A DNA stretch of 64,000 bases, from contig CAIYLH010000036.1 in assembly GCA_903927005.1 (NCBI GenBank), positions 1 through 64,000 on the forward strand, written 5' to 3'. The notes beneath the pieces were generated by a model. The model saw only the letters and a list, made by a program, of their open reading frames with translations, searched no databases and was not told the origin of the DNA. Both the position numbers and the translations under genes were made by a program. Below, piece by piece: positions 26,315-36,256 of this stretch (positions are counted from its first letter, which is position 1; each line of letters starts with the position of its first letter). Source of the stretch: an uncultured Pseudomonadota bacterium. Lineage in GTDB: Bacteria; Pseudomonadota; Gammaproteobacteria; Steroidobacterales; Steroidobacteraceae.

Positions 26315-27828
26315 CGGTGGACCCTGTGCGGCGGCAGCGCGGCGAGGAACGCGGGGCTGGAAAGCAGGCGGGTGGCGAAGCGTACGCCGAATCCGGTGAC
26401 CGGTGTCTGTACGTGAGCCAGGCCGCCGGTGCGCTCCGCGGCCGACAGGTCAACGTGCACCCACGGGATGCCGGCACCGACGAAGCGCGACAGGAAGCGG
26501 GCGGCGTAGATGTGGTCGCCCTTGCCATCCAGCAGGCACTGGGCGATATCCGCGCTCGGACTGTCCAGCTCCTCGTCGAAGTCGTCGGGCATGGGCATCG
26601 TCCAGACCCGCTCGCCGCTGTCGCGGCCAGCTTTTTCCAGCACATCGCGCAGCGTCGATAGGTTTGTGAATACGCCGGACATGCGCTCGGTAAGCGCGGT
26701 CACGCAGGCACCCGTCAGCGTCGCGAAGTCGATGATGCAGGCGGGTTTGGTGCGCGAGGCAAGCGCCAGGGTGTCGGCCAGCACCATGCGACCCTCGGCA
26801 TCGGTGTGCGTGACCTGGATCGTCGTGCCATCGGCGGCGGTGACGACGTCCTGCTGGGTGTAACTGTCCGGCCCAATGCGGTTCTCGGCAATCGCGAGCC
26901 AGACATCGACCGGATGCGGGTACTCCAGCGCCGTCAGCGCGCGCAGCGCGCCTAGCGCGACCGCACTGCCGGCCATGTCGCCGTGCATGCCCAGCATGGA
27001 GCGGGGTGTCTTGAGGTTCAGGCCGCCGGTGTCGAAGCACAGGCCTTTGCCGACCAGCGCGATCGGCGCACGGCGCGCGCTGCCGGGTGGGCGGTATTCA
27101 AGGTGTACGAGGGCCGCGTCGCGTCGCGCACTGCCGCGCGCGACGGCGAGGAACGCGCCGGCGCCCAGTCGCCGCAGTGCCGCTTCGTCATGCACGCGGA
27201 TTCGCCAGCCGTGGCGCCGGGCGAGGGTAGTGAGCGTGCGTCGGTAGCTCATCGGGTAGAGCGTGCTGGCGGGCAGCTGTGTCAGCCAGCGGGCAAGATG
27301 GGCTGCGGATTCGACCACGACCGTCGAAGCCAGGTCGCCCGGGCCGCTGACCTGCACCCGTCGCAGCTGCCAGGCCGGCGCTGGCGACTGCTTGGCGGTC
27401 GGCTGCGACTCGGTCGCTGCGAGCAGAGCGGCGAGCAGCGCCTCGGCCGCCGAGGTGCCGCTGGCCTCTGTGGTTCCCTCGAACGCCGCCAGGCCTACGC
27501 AGGCGGGTCGTGTGGGGGCGAGCTGCTGCACCATCTTGGCGGCGAGGCTCAGGACCCGGAACGCGGCGGCATCGGGCGGCAATACGCCAACCACCGCCCG
27601 TAGTGGCCGCTTGGCACCTATTTCGACGCTAAAATGGCTGCCGATCTTGCACTGCAATCGCGCATGCTCGCGGCGGATCGCGGCGCCGCCCGGGAACTTG
27701 TCCAGCTCCGCGAACTGGTCCTCGCGCAAAAGTAGCAGCAGGCCGTCGAGCCGCCCGAGCCAGGCGGCGGTCGGCCGCCCCCGGCCGTGCGACAGCTCAA
27801 AAGCAGCGTTTGTCGGCAGTAGTTTCAC
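26311..27828 (-). CDS. M17 family leucyl aminopeptidase
   Basis: This cytosolic metalloaminopeptidase removes N-terminal residues from peptides. Of its 505 residues, the N-terminal third is divergent; the catalytic domain starts near 240. [15 protein letters not shown] holds the metal lysine and aspartate, and GDMAGSA and [12 protein letters not shown] follow, the last replacing the family's NTDAEGRL. The DFATLTGA motif is present. The length fits PepA/PepB-like enzymes. The start is GTG at 27828, with a -10-like TAAGGT six bases upstream, compatible with a leaderless mRNA. It heads the operon with pyrC and rnt and is divergent from aceE. Confidence 0.9.
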   Translation of the reverse strand: MKLLPTNAAFELSHGRGRPTAAWLGRLDGLLLLLREDQFAELDKFPGGAAIRREHARLQCKIGSHFSVEIGAKRPLRAVVGVLPPDAAAFRVLSLAAKMVQQLAPTRPACVGLAAFEGTTEASGTSAAEALLAALLAATESQPTAKQSPAPAWQLRRVQVSGPGDLASTVVVESAAHLARWLTQLPASTLYPMSYRRTLTTLARRHGWRIRVHDEAALRRLGAGAFLAVARGSARRDAALVHLEYRPPGSARRAPIALVGKGLCFDTGGLNLKTPRSMLGMHGDMAGSAVALGALRALTALEYPHPVDVWLAIAENRIGPDSYTQQDVVTAADGTTIQVTHTDAEGRMVLADTLALASRTKPACIIDFATLTGACVTALTERMSGVFTNLSTLRDVLEKAGRDSGERVWTMPMPDDFDEELDSPSADIAQCLLDGKGDHIYAARFLSRFVGAGIPWVHVDLSAAERTGGLAHVQTPVTGFGVRFATRLLSSPAFLAALPPHRVHR

Positions 27829-27921
27829 GGTCGGACCTTACCTTGACCCACCCATATCCAACCCCGATGATATCGGACTCGCACGGGGGGCGAGTTGCTC
27901 CCTCACGGACAGAAGACGCGA
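27829..27921. promoter_or_regulatory. Divergent control region of aceE and the aminopeptidase operon
   Basis: This 93-base gap must hold both promoters. On the plus strand TTGACC (27843-27848) and a TGATAT-like -10 (27868-27873) are possible boxes with a wide 19-base spacer. No clear PdhR-type operator was recognised. Confidence 0.35.
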
Positions 27922-30588
27922 ATGGCCGAAAATTCCCCAGTAGTCGATGACGCCGATCCGCTTGAAACGCAGGAGTGGCTCGAATCCATCGATTCGGTCC
28001 TGACTGCGCATGGCCCAGAACGCGCCCACTTCCTGCTGGAGCGGCTGATCGACCATACCCGTCGGGCCGGTGGGTACCTGCCGTTCAAGCCCAACACGGC
28101 CTACGTCAACTCGATCAGCGCTGCCCAGGAAAAGCCATACCCCGGCAATCGGGCGTTGGAGCGTCGGCTCGAGGCCTACATCCGCTGGAACGCGATGGCC
28201 ATGGTGGTGGCGGCCAACCGGGAGAGTTCCGAGTACGGCGGCCACCTGGCAACGTACGCGTCCTCCGCCACGCTCTATGAAGTCGGTTTCAACCACTTCT
28301 GGCGTGCCACGAGCGAGCAGCACCCGGGCGACATGGTGTTCATGCAGGGCCACTCGAGCCCTGGTATCTACGCGCGCGCCTACATGGAGGGCCGCCTGTC
28401 CGACGATTCACTGCGCGGCTTCCGCCGCGAGGTAGGCGGTGGCGGCCTGTCGTCATATCCGCATCCGTGGCTGATGCCCGACTTCTGGCAGTTCCCGACC
28501 GTGTCGATGGGCTTAGGTCCGATGATGGGTATCTTCCAGGCGCGCTTCCAGCGCTACCTGGAGCACCGCGGCATCGTGAAGCCCTCCGATCGCAAAGTGT
28601 GGTGCTTCCTTGGCGACGGCGAGATGGATGAGCCGGAGTCGATGGGTTCGCTGACCATGCCCGTGCGCGAGCAGCTCGATAATCTCGTCTTCGTCATCAA
28701 CTGCAACCTGCAGCGCCTCGATGGCCCGGTTCGTGGCAACGGCAAGATCATCCAGGAGCTGGAGGCGGCCTTCCTCGGTGCGGGCTGGAACGTCATCAAG
28801 GTGGTCTGGGGCTCGCGTTGGGATCCGCTTTTGGCACGCGATCAGAAGGGTCTGCTGCGGCGCCTGATGGAAGAGTGCGTCGACGGCGAGTACCAGAACT
28901 TCAAGGCCAAGGGTGGCGCGTATACGCGTGAGCATTTCTTCGGCAAGTACGCGGAGTTGCGCGAGATGGTCGCGAACATGTCCGACGAGGAGATCTGGCG
29001 TCTCAACCGCGGTGGTCACGACTTCGTCAAGGTCTGGAATGCCTACGCTGCGGCGACCGCAACGACGGGCAAGCCGACGGTGATCCTCGCCAAGACCGTC
29101 AAGGGCTTTGGCCTGGGTAAGGCGGGCGAGGCACTGAACCCGACCCACCAGCAGAAGAAGCTCGACGACGAGGCGCTGCGCGCATTCCGCGATCGCTTCA
29201 ATATCCCTGTTTCGGACGAGGAGATCGCCAACCTGCCGTTCAAGCGGCCGGCAGAAGACAGTGAGGAAATGCGCTACCTGCGCGAGCGACGTGCCAGTCT
29301 TGGTGGTTCGCTGCCGGCACGGCGCATGAGCGCTCCGCCGCTGCAGGTGCCGCCGCTGGAGGCGTTTCAGCCACTGCTCGAGTCGACCGGCGATCGTGAG
29401 ATTTCCACGACCATGGCGTTCGTGCGCCTGCTGGGCATTCTGCTCAAGGACAAGAACCTTGCCAAGCACATCGTGCCGATCGTGCCGGACGAGGCGCGCA
29501 CCTTCGGCATGGAAGGGCTGTTCCGCCAGATCGGCATCTATTCGTCGGTTGGCCAGCTGTACACGCCGCAGGACGCCGATCAGCTGCTGTCGTACCGCGA
29601 GGACAAGAAGGGCCAGATTCTCGAAGAAGGCATCAACGAAGGCGGCGCGATGTGTTCGTGGATCGCGGCGGCGACGGCCTACTCGAACCACGGCACTTAC
29701 ATGGTGCCGTTCTACATCTATTACTCCATGTTTGGCTTCCAGCGTGTGGGCGACTTCATGTGGGCCGCCGGCGACATGCGCGCGCGCGGCTTCCTGCTGG
29801 GCGCCACGGCCGGACGCACGACGCTCGCGGGTGAGGGCCTGCAGCACCAGGACGGGCACTCGCCGTTGCTGATGAGCACGATTCCAAACTGCATCTCCTA
29901 CGATCCGACCTACGCCTACGAGCTCGCCGTGATCATCCACGCCGGCCTGCGGCGCATGTACGTCGAGGAGCAGAGCGTTTATTACTACCTCACCGTGATG
30001 AACGAGAACTATGTCCAGCCGGCGATGCCGGCCGGCGTGGAGGCGGGCATCCTCAAGGGCATGTACCTGCTGGACATTGGCGGTCGGGGCATGGTGCGTG
30101 CGACGCTGCTGGGTTCAGGCGCGATCCTGCGCGAGTGCCGCGCCGCGGCGCAGATTCTCGAGCAGGATTTCGGTGTGCCGGCTGACGTCTACAGCGTGAC
30201 CAGCTTCTCCGAGTTGCGGCGCGAGGCGCTTGATGTCGAGCGTAGCAATCGACTGCATCCCTCTGACAAGGCGGCCGTGCCGTACGTGCGCCAGTGCCTA
30301 GGCGATCGGGCGGGCCCGTTTGTCGCGGCGACCGACTATATGAAGATCGTGCCGGACCAGATTCGCGAGTGGGTGCCGGGCCGCTACGTTGTGCTGGGTA
30401 CCGATGGCTACGGCCGGTCTGACGCGCGCGCCGCGTTGCGACGCCATTTTGAGGTTGATCGCTATCACATCGCGGTCGCTGCGCTGAAGGCGCTGGCCGA
30501 TGACGGCAAGCTCGATGTGAAGACCGTGCACGCGGCGATGCAGAAGTTCGGCATCGACCCCGCTTCGCCCAATCCCGCGACGGCCTGA
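27922..30588 (+). CDS. aceE: Pyruvate dehydrogenase E1 component, homodimeric
   Basis: E1p decarboxylates pyruvate with thiamine diphosphate and reductively acetylates the lipoyl group of E2. The 888-residue protein is the single-chain type found in gammaproteobacteria (E. coli 887). The ThDP motif is GDGEMDEPES with the later NCNLQRLDGPVRGN segment. The pyrimidine-binding half includes EGINEGGAMCSWIAA and LQHQDGHS. The ATG at 27922 (MAENSPV) is chosen; an upstream in-frame start at 27895 looks unrelated to the family. aceF follows after 3 bases. Confidence 0.98.
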   Translation: MAENSPVVDDADPLETQEWLESIDSVLTAHGPERAHFLLERLIDHTRRAGGYLPFKPNTAYVNSISAAQEKPYPGNRALERRLEAYIRWNAMAMVVAANRESSEYGGHLATYASSATLYEVGFNHFWRATSEQHPGDMVFMQGHSSPGIYARAYMEGRLSDDSLRGFRREVGGGGLSSYPHPWLMPDFWQFPTVSMGLGPMMGIFQARFQRYLEHRGIVKPSDRKVWCFLGDGEMDEPESMGSLTMPVREQLDNLVFVINCNLQRLDGPVRGNGKIIQELEAAFLGAGWNVIKVVWGSRWDPLLARDQKGLLRRLMEECVDGEYQNFKAKGGAYTREHFFGKYAELREMVANMSDEEIWRLNRGGHDFVKVWNAYAAATATTGKPTVILAKTVKGFGLGKAGEALNPTHQQKKLDDEALRAFRDRFNIPVSDEEIANLPFKRPAEDSEEMRYLRERRASLGGSLPARRMSAPPLQVPPLEAFQPLLESTGDREISTTMAFVRLLGILLKDKNLAKHIVPIVPDEARTFGMEGLFRQIGIYSSVGQLYTPQDADQLLSYREDKKGQILEEGINEGGAMCSWIAAATAYSNHGTYMVPFYIYYSMFGFQRVGDFMWAAGDMRARGFLLGATAGRTTLAGEGLQHQDGHSPLLMSTIPNCISYDPTYAYELAVIIHAGLRRMYVEEQSVYYYLTVMNENYVQPAMPAGVEAGILKGMYLLDIGGRGMVRATLLGSGAILRECRAAAQILEQDFGVPADVYSVTSFSELRREALDVERSNRLHPSDKAAVPYVRQCLGDRAGPFVAATDYMKIVPDQIREWVPGRYVVLGTDGYGRSDARAALRRHFEVDRYHIAVAALKALADDGKLDVKTVHAAMQKFGIDPASPNPATA

Positions 30589-30591
30589 GTC

Positions 30592-31935
30592 ATGGCACAG
30601 AGCATTCCAATGCTGGTGCCGGATCTCGGCGACTCCAAGTCCGTGGAGGTCGTCGACGTGCTCGTTCGCGAGGGCGATGTCGTAGAAATTGACACGCCGC
30701 TTGCGACGCTCGAGACCGAGAAGGCGACGATGGACGTGCCCTCCACCGTTGCCGGCAAGGTCACGCGTGTACTGATCAAGAAGGGCGATAAGGTCGCAAG
30801 CGGCACCGCTTTGATCGAGCTGGAGCCCGTCGCCGCGGCTGCAGCGCCCGTGGTTGCTCGGCAAACGCTGCCGCCGCCCGCAGCGGCAGCGCCGCCGCCG
30901 GTGGCGCCGAAAGTGGTGAAGGTGCCCGTGGCGGCGCCGGTGCCTGCTTTCATCGTCCCGACCACAACGTCGGCCGCTCGATCGCAGCTAGTGGCTGGCC
31001 GCATCCCGGTCGAGGACATCGGCTTTTCCCGTGCGTACGCCAGCCCCTCGGTGCGGTTGCTGGCGCGCGAACTCGGCGTTGATCTGGGTCGTGTGCGTGG
31101 CTCTGGCGTCAAGAACCGGATCACTCATGACGACGTCAAGGGCTGGGTCAAGCAGGCGCTTGCCGGTGGTCCTGGCGCAACCGGCGGCACTGGGCTGCCA
31201 CGTGTTCCCGAGGTCGATTTCGCGAAGTTCGGTCCGGTGGAAGTGCGGCCGCTGACGCGCATCCAACGCATCTCCGGACCGCGCTTGCACGCCAGTTGGG
31301 TCAACCTGCCGCACGTCACGCAGTTTGACGAAGCGGACATCACGCTCCTCGAGGAGACCCGCGGTCGTCTGAAGCAAAAGGCGCTCGACGATGGCATCAA
31401 GCTCACGCCGCTCGCGTTCATCCTGCGTGCCTGCGCGCAGGTGCTGGGGCAGTTCCCACGGTTCAACAGTTCGCTCGATGCTGCCGGCGAGAACCTCGTC
31501 TTCAAGCAGTACCTGCATCTGGGCTTTGCCGCCGACACGCCCAATGGACTGATGGTGCCGGTGGTGCGTGACGCTGGCCGCAAGGACGTCTACGAAATTG
31601 CACGCGATCTGATGGTGCTTTCCGATAAGGCACGCGCCGGCAAGCTCACTGCCGCTGACATGCAGGGTGGTTGCTTTACGGTGTCGAGCCTTGGCGGTAT
31701 CGGTGGTACGGCGTTCACGCCCATCATCAATGCGCCGGAGGTGGCGATTCTCGGCGTGTCGCGCTCGGCCATGAAGCCGGTCTATGTGGATGGGCAGTTC
31801 GTGCCGCGGTTGATGTTGCCGCTGTCGCTGTCGTACGACCATCGCGTCATTGATGGGGCGGAGGCGGCGCGTTTCACCACTGCGCTTGGCGCGGCACTTG
31901 CCGATGTGCACAGGTTGCTCGAGGCGGTGCCGTGA
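30592..31935 (+). CDS. aceF: Dihydrolipoamide acetyltransferase (E2p), single lipoyl domain
   Basis: E2p forms the core of the pyruvate dehydrogenase complex and makes acetyl-CoA. The 447-residue protein has one lipoyl domain at 1-78 (lipoyl lysine in ETEKATMDVPS near residue 44) and an Ala/Pro-rich linker. An E1/E3-binding domain at about 145-185 (ASPSVRLLARELGVDL) is followed by a catalytic domain ending in SYDHRVIDGAEAARF with the catalytic His and Asp. E. coli E2p has three lipoyl domains; here a second one is fused to E3 in the next gene. The stop overlaps the lpd start. Confidence 0.97.
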   Translation: MAQSIPMLVPDLGDSKSVEVVDVLVREGDVVEIDTPLATLETEKATMDVPSTVAGKVTRVLIKKGDKVASGTALIELEPVAAAAAPVVARQTLPPPAAAAPPPVAPKVVKVPVAAPVPAFIVPTTTSAARSQLVAGRIPVEDIGFSRAYASPSVRLLARELGVDLGRVRGSGVKNRITHDDVKGWVKQALAGGPGATGGTGLPRVPEVDFAKFGPVEVRPLTRIQRISGPRLHASWVNLPHVTQFDEADITLLEETRGRLKQKALDDGIKLTPLAFILRACAQVLGQFPRFNSSLDAAGENLVFKQYLHLGFAADTPNGLMVPVVRDAGRKDVYEIARDLMVLSDKARAGKLTAADMQGGCFTVSSLGGIGGTAFTPIINAPEVAILGVSRSAMKPVYVDGQFVPRLMLPLSLSYDHRVIDGAEAARFTTALGAALADVHRLLEAVP

Positions 31936-33689
31936 CCGGGCCCAACGACGGCTTGGTCGAGATTCGGGTTCCGCCACTCGGTGACTTCAAGGACGTTCCG
32001 GTCATCGCGGTGCTTGCCTCGGCGGGGCAGTGGGTCGAGGAAAACGATGCGTTGGTGACCGTCGAGAGCGACAAGGCGACGACGGACGTACCAACGCCCA
32101 TCGCCGGCCGCATCCGCGAGATGAAGGTCAAGCTCGGCGATAGGGTTGCCGAGGGTACGTTGCTGGCGTTGCTGGAGCCTGCTGCTGTGAGTGCTGCTGC
32201 AGCGGCGGTGGTCGCGGTCACTGCGCCGATGTCCACGGTGGTTGAAGTCCTGCGGGTGGCTGCAAGCGACGAGCCGCCGGCCGACATCAGCTTCCCGCTG
32301 GTGGTGCTCGGTGCCGGCCCCGGTGGCTACACGGCGGCGTTCCGCGCTGCCGACCTCGGCTTGCGCGTTGGAATGATCGAGCGCTGGCCGACCCTGGGCG
32401 GCGTCTGCCTCAACGTCGGTTGCATCCCTTCCAAGGCGCTGCTGCATGCGGCGGCCGTGATTGAGGAGGCCGCGTCGATGGCGGCTTGCGGGGTGTCCTT
32501 CGGTGCACCGCAATTGGACCTTGTCCGTCTGTCGGCCTGGAAGAATCGGGTCGTCAGTCGGCTGACCTCTGGCCTGAATTCGCTGGCCAAGCAGCGCAAG
32601 GTCGAGGTGCTGCGTGGCGAGGCTCGCTTCGTGTCCCCGCACCGGCTAGCCGTGACCAGCCCCGAGGGTACGAAGATCGTTGGCTTTGAGCAGTGCATCG
32701 TTGCTGCAGGTTCCGAGCCGATCGCGATGGCCGGCGTGCCAGCTGACCCGAGAATCATGGACTCCACCGGAGCGCTCGCGCTCGATGGGCTGCCGGCGCG
32801 CCTGCTGGTGATCGGCGGCGGCATCATCGGACTGGAGATGGCGACCGTCTACAGTGCGCTTGGCAGCCGCGTCACGGTCGTTGAGCTCGCGCCGGGCCTG
32901 ATTCCCGGTTGCGATCGCGACTTGGTGCGCCCGCTGGAGAAGCGCTTGCGCGGACACTACGAGGCGATCCATACCTCGACGCGCGTGACCGCTATCAAGG
33001 CGGAGGCCGCGGCGCTGATCGTGAGTTTCGAAGGTCCTGATGCGCCGTCGCCGCAGGCCTATGACCGCGTGCTGGTCGCGATCGGCCGTCGCCCGAATGG
33101 GCGATTGATCGGTGCGGACGCTGCCGGGCTGATGCTTGATGAGCGCGGCTATCTGCCCGTGGATCGCCAGCAGCGAACCAATGTGCCGCATATCTTCGCA
33201 GTCGGTGACATCGTCGGTCAGCCAATGCTGGCTCACAAGGCAACCCACGAGGCGAAGGTGGCTGCGGAGGTCGCAGCAGGGCTCAAGCGCGCGTTTGACG
33301 CGCGGGTCATTCCGTCGGTGGCCTACACCGATCCCGAGGTCGCCTGGGTTGGCCTGACGGAGACCGAGGCGCAGGCCAACGGCATCCGCTTCGGCAAGGG
33401 CGCCTTCCCGTGGATTGCCTCGGGACGCTCGCTCGCCCTCAATCGCGAGGATGGCTTCACCAAGCTGCTATTTGACCCCGAGACGCATCGCGTACTTGGC
33501 GGCGGCATTGTCGGCACTAATGCTGGCGAGCTGATTGCAGAGGTGGCGCTTGCCATCGAGATGGGCGCCGATGCGCACGATATTGGGCTGACCGTGCATG
33601 CGCACCCGACGCTGTCGGAGACCGTCGCGTTCGCGGCCGAGGCTTTCGAGGGCACGCTGACGGACCTGTACCTGCCCAAGAAGGGCTAG
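31932..33689 (+). CDS. lpd: Dihydrolipoamide dehydrogenase with N-terminal lipoyl domain
   Basis: E3 reoxidises dihydrolipoamide with NAD+ using FAD. The 585-residue protein starts with an 80-residue lipoyl domain (ESDKATTDVPTP), followed by an Ala/Val-rich linker and then the flavoprotein. The flavoprotein has the FAD site VVLGAGPGGYTAA, redox cysteines in GGVCLNVGCIPSKALL, the NAD site VIGGGIIGLE and the C-terminal HAHPTLSE with the catalytic His-Glu pair. The GTG start overlaps the aceF stop as GTGA. The lipoyl-E3 fusion occurs in several proteobacterial Pdh complexes. A weak GGCGCC-based stem follows the gene. Confidence 0.97.
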   Translation: MTGPNDGLVEIRVPPLGDFKDVPVIAVLASAGQWVEENDALVTVESDKATTDVPTPIAGRIREMKVKLGDRVAEGTLLALLEPAAVSAAAAAVVAVTAPMSTVVEVLRVAASDEPPADISFPLVVLGAGPGGYTAAFRAADLGLRVGMIERWPTLGGVCLNVGCIPSKALLHAAAVIEEAASMAACGVSFGAPQLDLVRLSAWKNRVVSRLTSGLNSLAKQRKVEVLRGEARFVSPHRLAVTSPEGTKIVGFEQCIVAAGSEPIAMAGVPADPRIMDSTGALALDGLPARLLVIGGGIIGLEMATVYSALGSRVTVVELAPGLIPGCDRDLVRPLEKRLRGHYEAIHTSTRVTAIKAEAAALIVSFEGPDAPSPQAYDRVLVAIGRRPNGRLIGADAAGLMLDERGYLPVDRQQRTNVPHIFAVGDIVGQPMLAHKATHEAKVAAEVAAGLKRAFDARVIPSVAYTDPEVAWVGLTETEAQANGIRFGKGAFPWIASGRSLALNREDGFTKLLFDPETHRVLGGGIVGTNAGELIAEVALAIEMGADAHDIGLTVHAHPTLSETVAFAAEAFEGTLTDLYLPKKG

Positions 33690-33714
33690 GGCGCCAGCGC
33701 TGCGCTGCGGCCGC

Positions 33715-35085
33715 TCAGGGCGCCACAGTGCGTTCCAGCGGAATCTCCAGCACCACGCTCAGCCCGGGACCTGCGTCGCCGAGCTCAAGCTGTGCCTGGT
33801 GTAGTCGTGCGACGGCTGCGACCAGCGACAACCCTAGCCCTGATCCTGGCAGCCCGGAGCTGCCGGGCAGGCGCCCGAATCGTACTGCTGCGAGCTCCCG
33901 GTGTTCTGCCGGTATGCCAGGTCCCGCGTCACTGACCGCCAGTCGGGCGCAGCCCGCGTGGCGGCGCAGGGTCACAGTTATCGGCGTGCCGTGGCCGTAC
34001 TTGAGCGCGTTGTCGAGCAGATTCGACAACGCCTGCGCGAGTAGCTGGCGGTGACCGCGGACGCGCAGGTCCGGCTCTATTTCCACCCGCAGTTGGCCGG
34101 GCTCCGCGACCGGCAGATAGAACTCCGCCAGGTCCGCGGTTACCGCGCTCAGGTCGACGTTCTCCAGTGGCGCCGTACCCGATTCTGCCAGCGCGATGCG
34201 CAGCAGCCCCTGCAGGGTCCCGCTCAGTCGGTCGATCTCCGCCAGCACGGCATCTGCGGCGCTGGCCTGCGCTTCGCTGGTGGCGCCGTGGCGTGCGTCT
34301 TGTGCGGCACCGCGGATGCGGTTGAGGTGTCCACGCAGATCGTGTGCGGTGCTGTCGAGCACCGCTCGCATCGTGGTCGTCAGCACTTCGACCCGACCGA
34401 GCAGGTCGTTGAAGCGCATCACCAGCGCGTCGATCTCATCGCCGCTGCCACTGACCGGCAGGCGCTCACCAAGGCTGCCGCCAGCGATCCGGCCGGCGCT
34501 CGCGCTGATCGCCTGGGCGGTACGCGAAATGCGCCGTCCCAACCATAGCCCGCCGAGCGCGCCGAATAGCAGCGTGACGAGGACTGCCCACGCCAGGCTG
34601 CGCAGCATCACCTCGCGGAACGTGTGTCGGTCCTGCACGTCGTGGCCGATCATGAGCTGGAATCCGCTCGGTAACGCCGTGACATGCGCGCGAATGCGAC
34701 GGCTTGCATTCGCGTCGCCATGGGTCACCGCGACGTCGAACTCGGCCCAGCCACCGCGCTCAATGACCAGTTCGGGGAGTACAACGACGTTGCCGGCGAG
34801 GAAGTCGCCGCTTGGGCCGCGCAGTTCGTAGACGCCGCCGCGCACCCACGGGTCCTCGGCTCGGTCAACGATCTCGGTGACGAAGGCGTCGAGGTCTTTT
34901 TCGCGGAAGTCCTCGACCAGGCTCTGTGCCTCGAGCGTGATCAGCTGATCGCTCTCGTTGGCGATGATGCGGGAGGTGCCCAGATAGACGCCGCCGAGTA
35001 CGGCCACCATCGACGCCGCCAGCATCAGGCCGTGCAGCAGCGCCAGGCGGGCGATCGACGAACGCGCGAAAGCGACCAGCGCCAC
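33715..35085 (-). CDS. Two-component sensor histidine kinase, HAMP type
   Basis: The 456-residue inner-membrane kinase has one span near residues 12-35, a periplasmic sensor region at about 36-155, a second span at about 165-188, a HAMP domain to about 240, a HisKA domain with the H-box STAHDLRGHLNRIRG near 250, and a HATPase domain at 340-452. The ATPase has its N box (LLDNALKYG), DAGPGIP and GSGLGLSLV. The H-box proline usually found in HDLRTPL is replaced (HDLRGHL). It follows the response regulator gene by 14 bases. The signal is unknown; the layout is like PhoQ/QseC/CopS-type sensors. Confidence 0.92.
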   Translation of the reverse strand: MALVAFARSSIARLALLHGLMLAASMVAVLGGVYLGTSRIIANESDQLITLEAQSLVEDFREKDLDAFVTEIVDRAEDPWVRGGVYELRGPSGDFLAGNVVVLPELVIERGGWAEFDVAVTHGDANASRRIRAHVTALPSGFQLMIGHDVQDRHTFREVMLRSLAWAVLVTLLFGALGGLWLGRRISRTAQAISASAGRIAGGSLGERLPVSGSGDEIDALVMRFNDLLGRVEVLTTTMRAVLDSTAHDLRGHLNRIRGAAQDARHGATSEAQASAADAVLAEIDRLSGTLQGLLRIALAESGTAPLENVDLSAVTADLAEFYLPVAEPGQLRVEIEPDLRVRGHRQLLAQALSNLLDNALKYGHGTPITVTLRRHAGCARLAVSDAGPGIPAEHRELAAVRFGRLPGSSGLPGSGLGLSLVAAVARLHQAQLELGDAGPGLSVVLEIPLERTVAP

Positions 35086-35099
35086 GGCTCAGGCGCCTG

Positions 35100-35777
35100 T
35101 CACGGGTCTTCGGACAGCGTGTAGCCGGCGCCACGTACCGTATGTAGCAGCTGGCTTTCGAAGCCCTTGTCGATCGCCTGACGCAGGCGGCTGATGTGTA
35201 CGTCGATCACGTTGGTCTTCGGATCGAAGTGATAGTCCCAGACCCCCTCCAGGATCATCGTGCGCGTCACCACCTGGCCGGTGTGGCGCATCAGGAACTC
35301 CAGCAGCTGGAACTCGCGCGTAGTCAGGTCAATCTTGCGGCCGGCACGGACCACCTTGCGGGCACGCGAGTCGAGTTCGAGGTCGGCGATTCGCAGCTTG
35401 CCGGCGGGTCCGGATTCGGCCTGTCGGCGTGCCAGCGCATCGAGGCGGGCGGCCAGTTCCTCGAGGTGGTAAGGCTTGGCGAGGTAGTCGTCACCGCCGG
35501 CGCGCAGGCCCTGCACGCGCTCGTCGACCTCGTCGAGCGCGCTGAGGATCAGGATCGGGACAGTGCTGCCGGCGGCCCGCAGCTGGCGGACTATCTCCAG
35601 GCCATCGAGCTTGGGCAGCATCCGGTCGAGCACGAGTACGTCGTTGACGCCGGTTTGTGCCGCCTTGAGCCCGCTCTCACCGTCGAACGCCTGTTCCACG
35701 GTGTGCCCGAGCTCGCGCAGCCCTTTCGCCAGATACTCGCTGGCGCGGCGATCATCTTCGACCACAAGAATTTTCAT
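35100..35777 (-). CDS. OmpR/PhoB family response regulator
   Basis: The 225-residue regulator has a receiver domain with the acidic pair VEDD near residue 8, phosphorylation Asp in VLVLDRMLP near 51, Ser in ILSA near 79 and Lys in AKPYHLEEL near 101. The winged-helix DNA-binding domain at about 130-222 contains LTTREFQLLEFL and RGAGYTL. It resembles the copper/heavy-metal and PmrA/QseB subgroups. It is probably autoregulated through the direct repeat at 35834-35849. Confidence 0.95.
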   Translation of the reverse strand: MKILVVEDDRRASEYLAKGLRELGHTVEQAFDGESGLKAAQTGVNDVLVLDRMLPKLDGLEIVRQLRAAGSTVPILILSALDEVDERVQGLRAGGDDYLAKPYHLEELAARLDALARRQAESGPAGKLRIADLELDSRARKVVRAGRKIDLTTREFQLLEFLMRHTGQVVTRTMILEGVWDYHFDPKTNVIDVHISRLRQAIDKGFESQLLHTVRGAGYTLSEDP

Positions 35778-35833
35778 ATCGGTCCCCGGAGGCCAAGGAT
35801 ACGGGAAGTCGGGTGGCTGCTGTGAGAGCCAAC

Positions 35834-35849
35834 CTTAAGGACTCTTAAC
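35834..35849. promoter_or_regulatory. CTTAA direct repeat, likely OmpR-family operator
   Basis: CTTAAG-GACT-CTTAAC forms two half-sites in direct repeat with a 10-base period (CTTAA-N5-CTTAA). This is close to PmrA/QseB-type boxes. It lies between the response regulator gene and the divergent small exported protein, so the regulator could control both. Confidence 0.6.
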
Positions 35850-35910
35850 GCGGCGATGAGGCGCGGCGGGCGGCCCTCGGCTAGGCTTGGGGAGTGACCT
35901 GCCCAGCCCA

Positions 35911-36256
35911 GATGCCTGCTGTGACCCGATCGCTGACCGGCGCTTGCGCCGTTGTCGCCGTTGGCGCCGCGTTGCTGCTGTGGGCGTCGCCCGCTGCCTG
36001 GGCGGCGGCTGCGCTTGCGCCGCGGGCGCCGGCCGCGACTCTGAGTGACTGCCAGCATCTGCTGCGGCAGTTCGACGTGGCCTGGGCGTCGCATCGGGAT
36101 TCTGCGCGTGCCGCCGCTGCCCGGCTCAGTCGCGATCAGGGGGAGACGGAGTGTCAGCAGAGGCGCTACGCCGATGGCGTGCATCACTTGCGCCGGGCTC
36201 TGCACGACCTGGGTCTCAAGCCGGTCAAGGTCGTTGCGCGCGCCCCACAGCGCTGA
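35911..36256 (+). CDS. Small predicted periplasmic protein, unknown function
   Basis: The product, about 114 residues, begins with a clear signal peptide (MPAVTRSLTG, then a hydrophobic core, cut after an Ala-rich AWA). The mature part, about 85 residues, is helical and rich in Arg, Ala and His, with two cysteines (SDCQHLL and ETECQQRRY) that may form a disulphide. No known family was recognised. A GTG at 35894 in the same frame is an alternative start. It is divergent from the two-component genes and next to the CTTAA repeat, so it may be a target or accessory of that system. Its 3' end overlaps nth by 32 bases. Confidence 0.6.

Noticed and set aside
28513-29940. 475-residue minus-strand frame opposite aceE
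   Set aside because: aceE is certain; the antisense frame only reflects codon bias.
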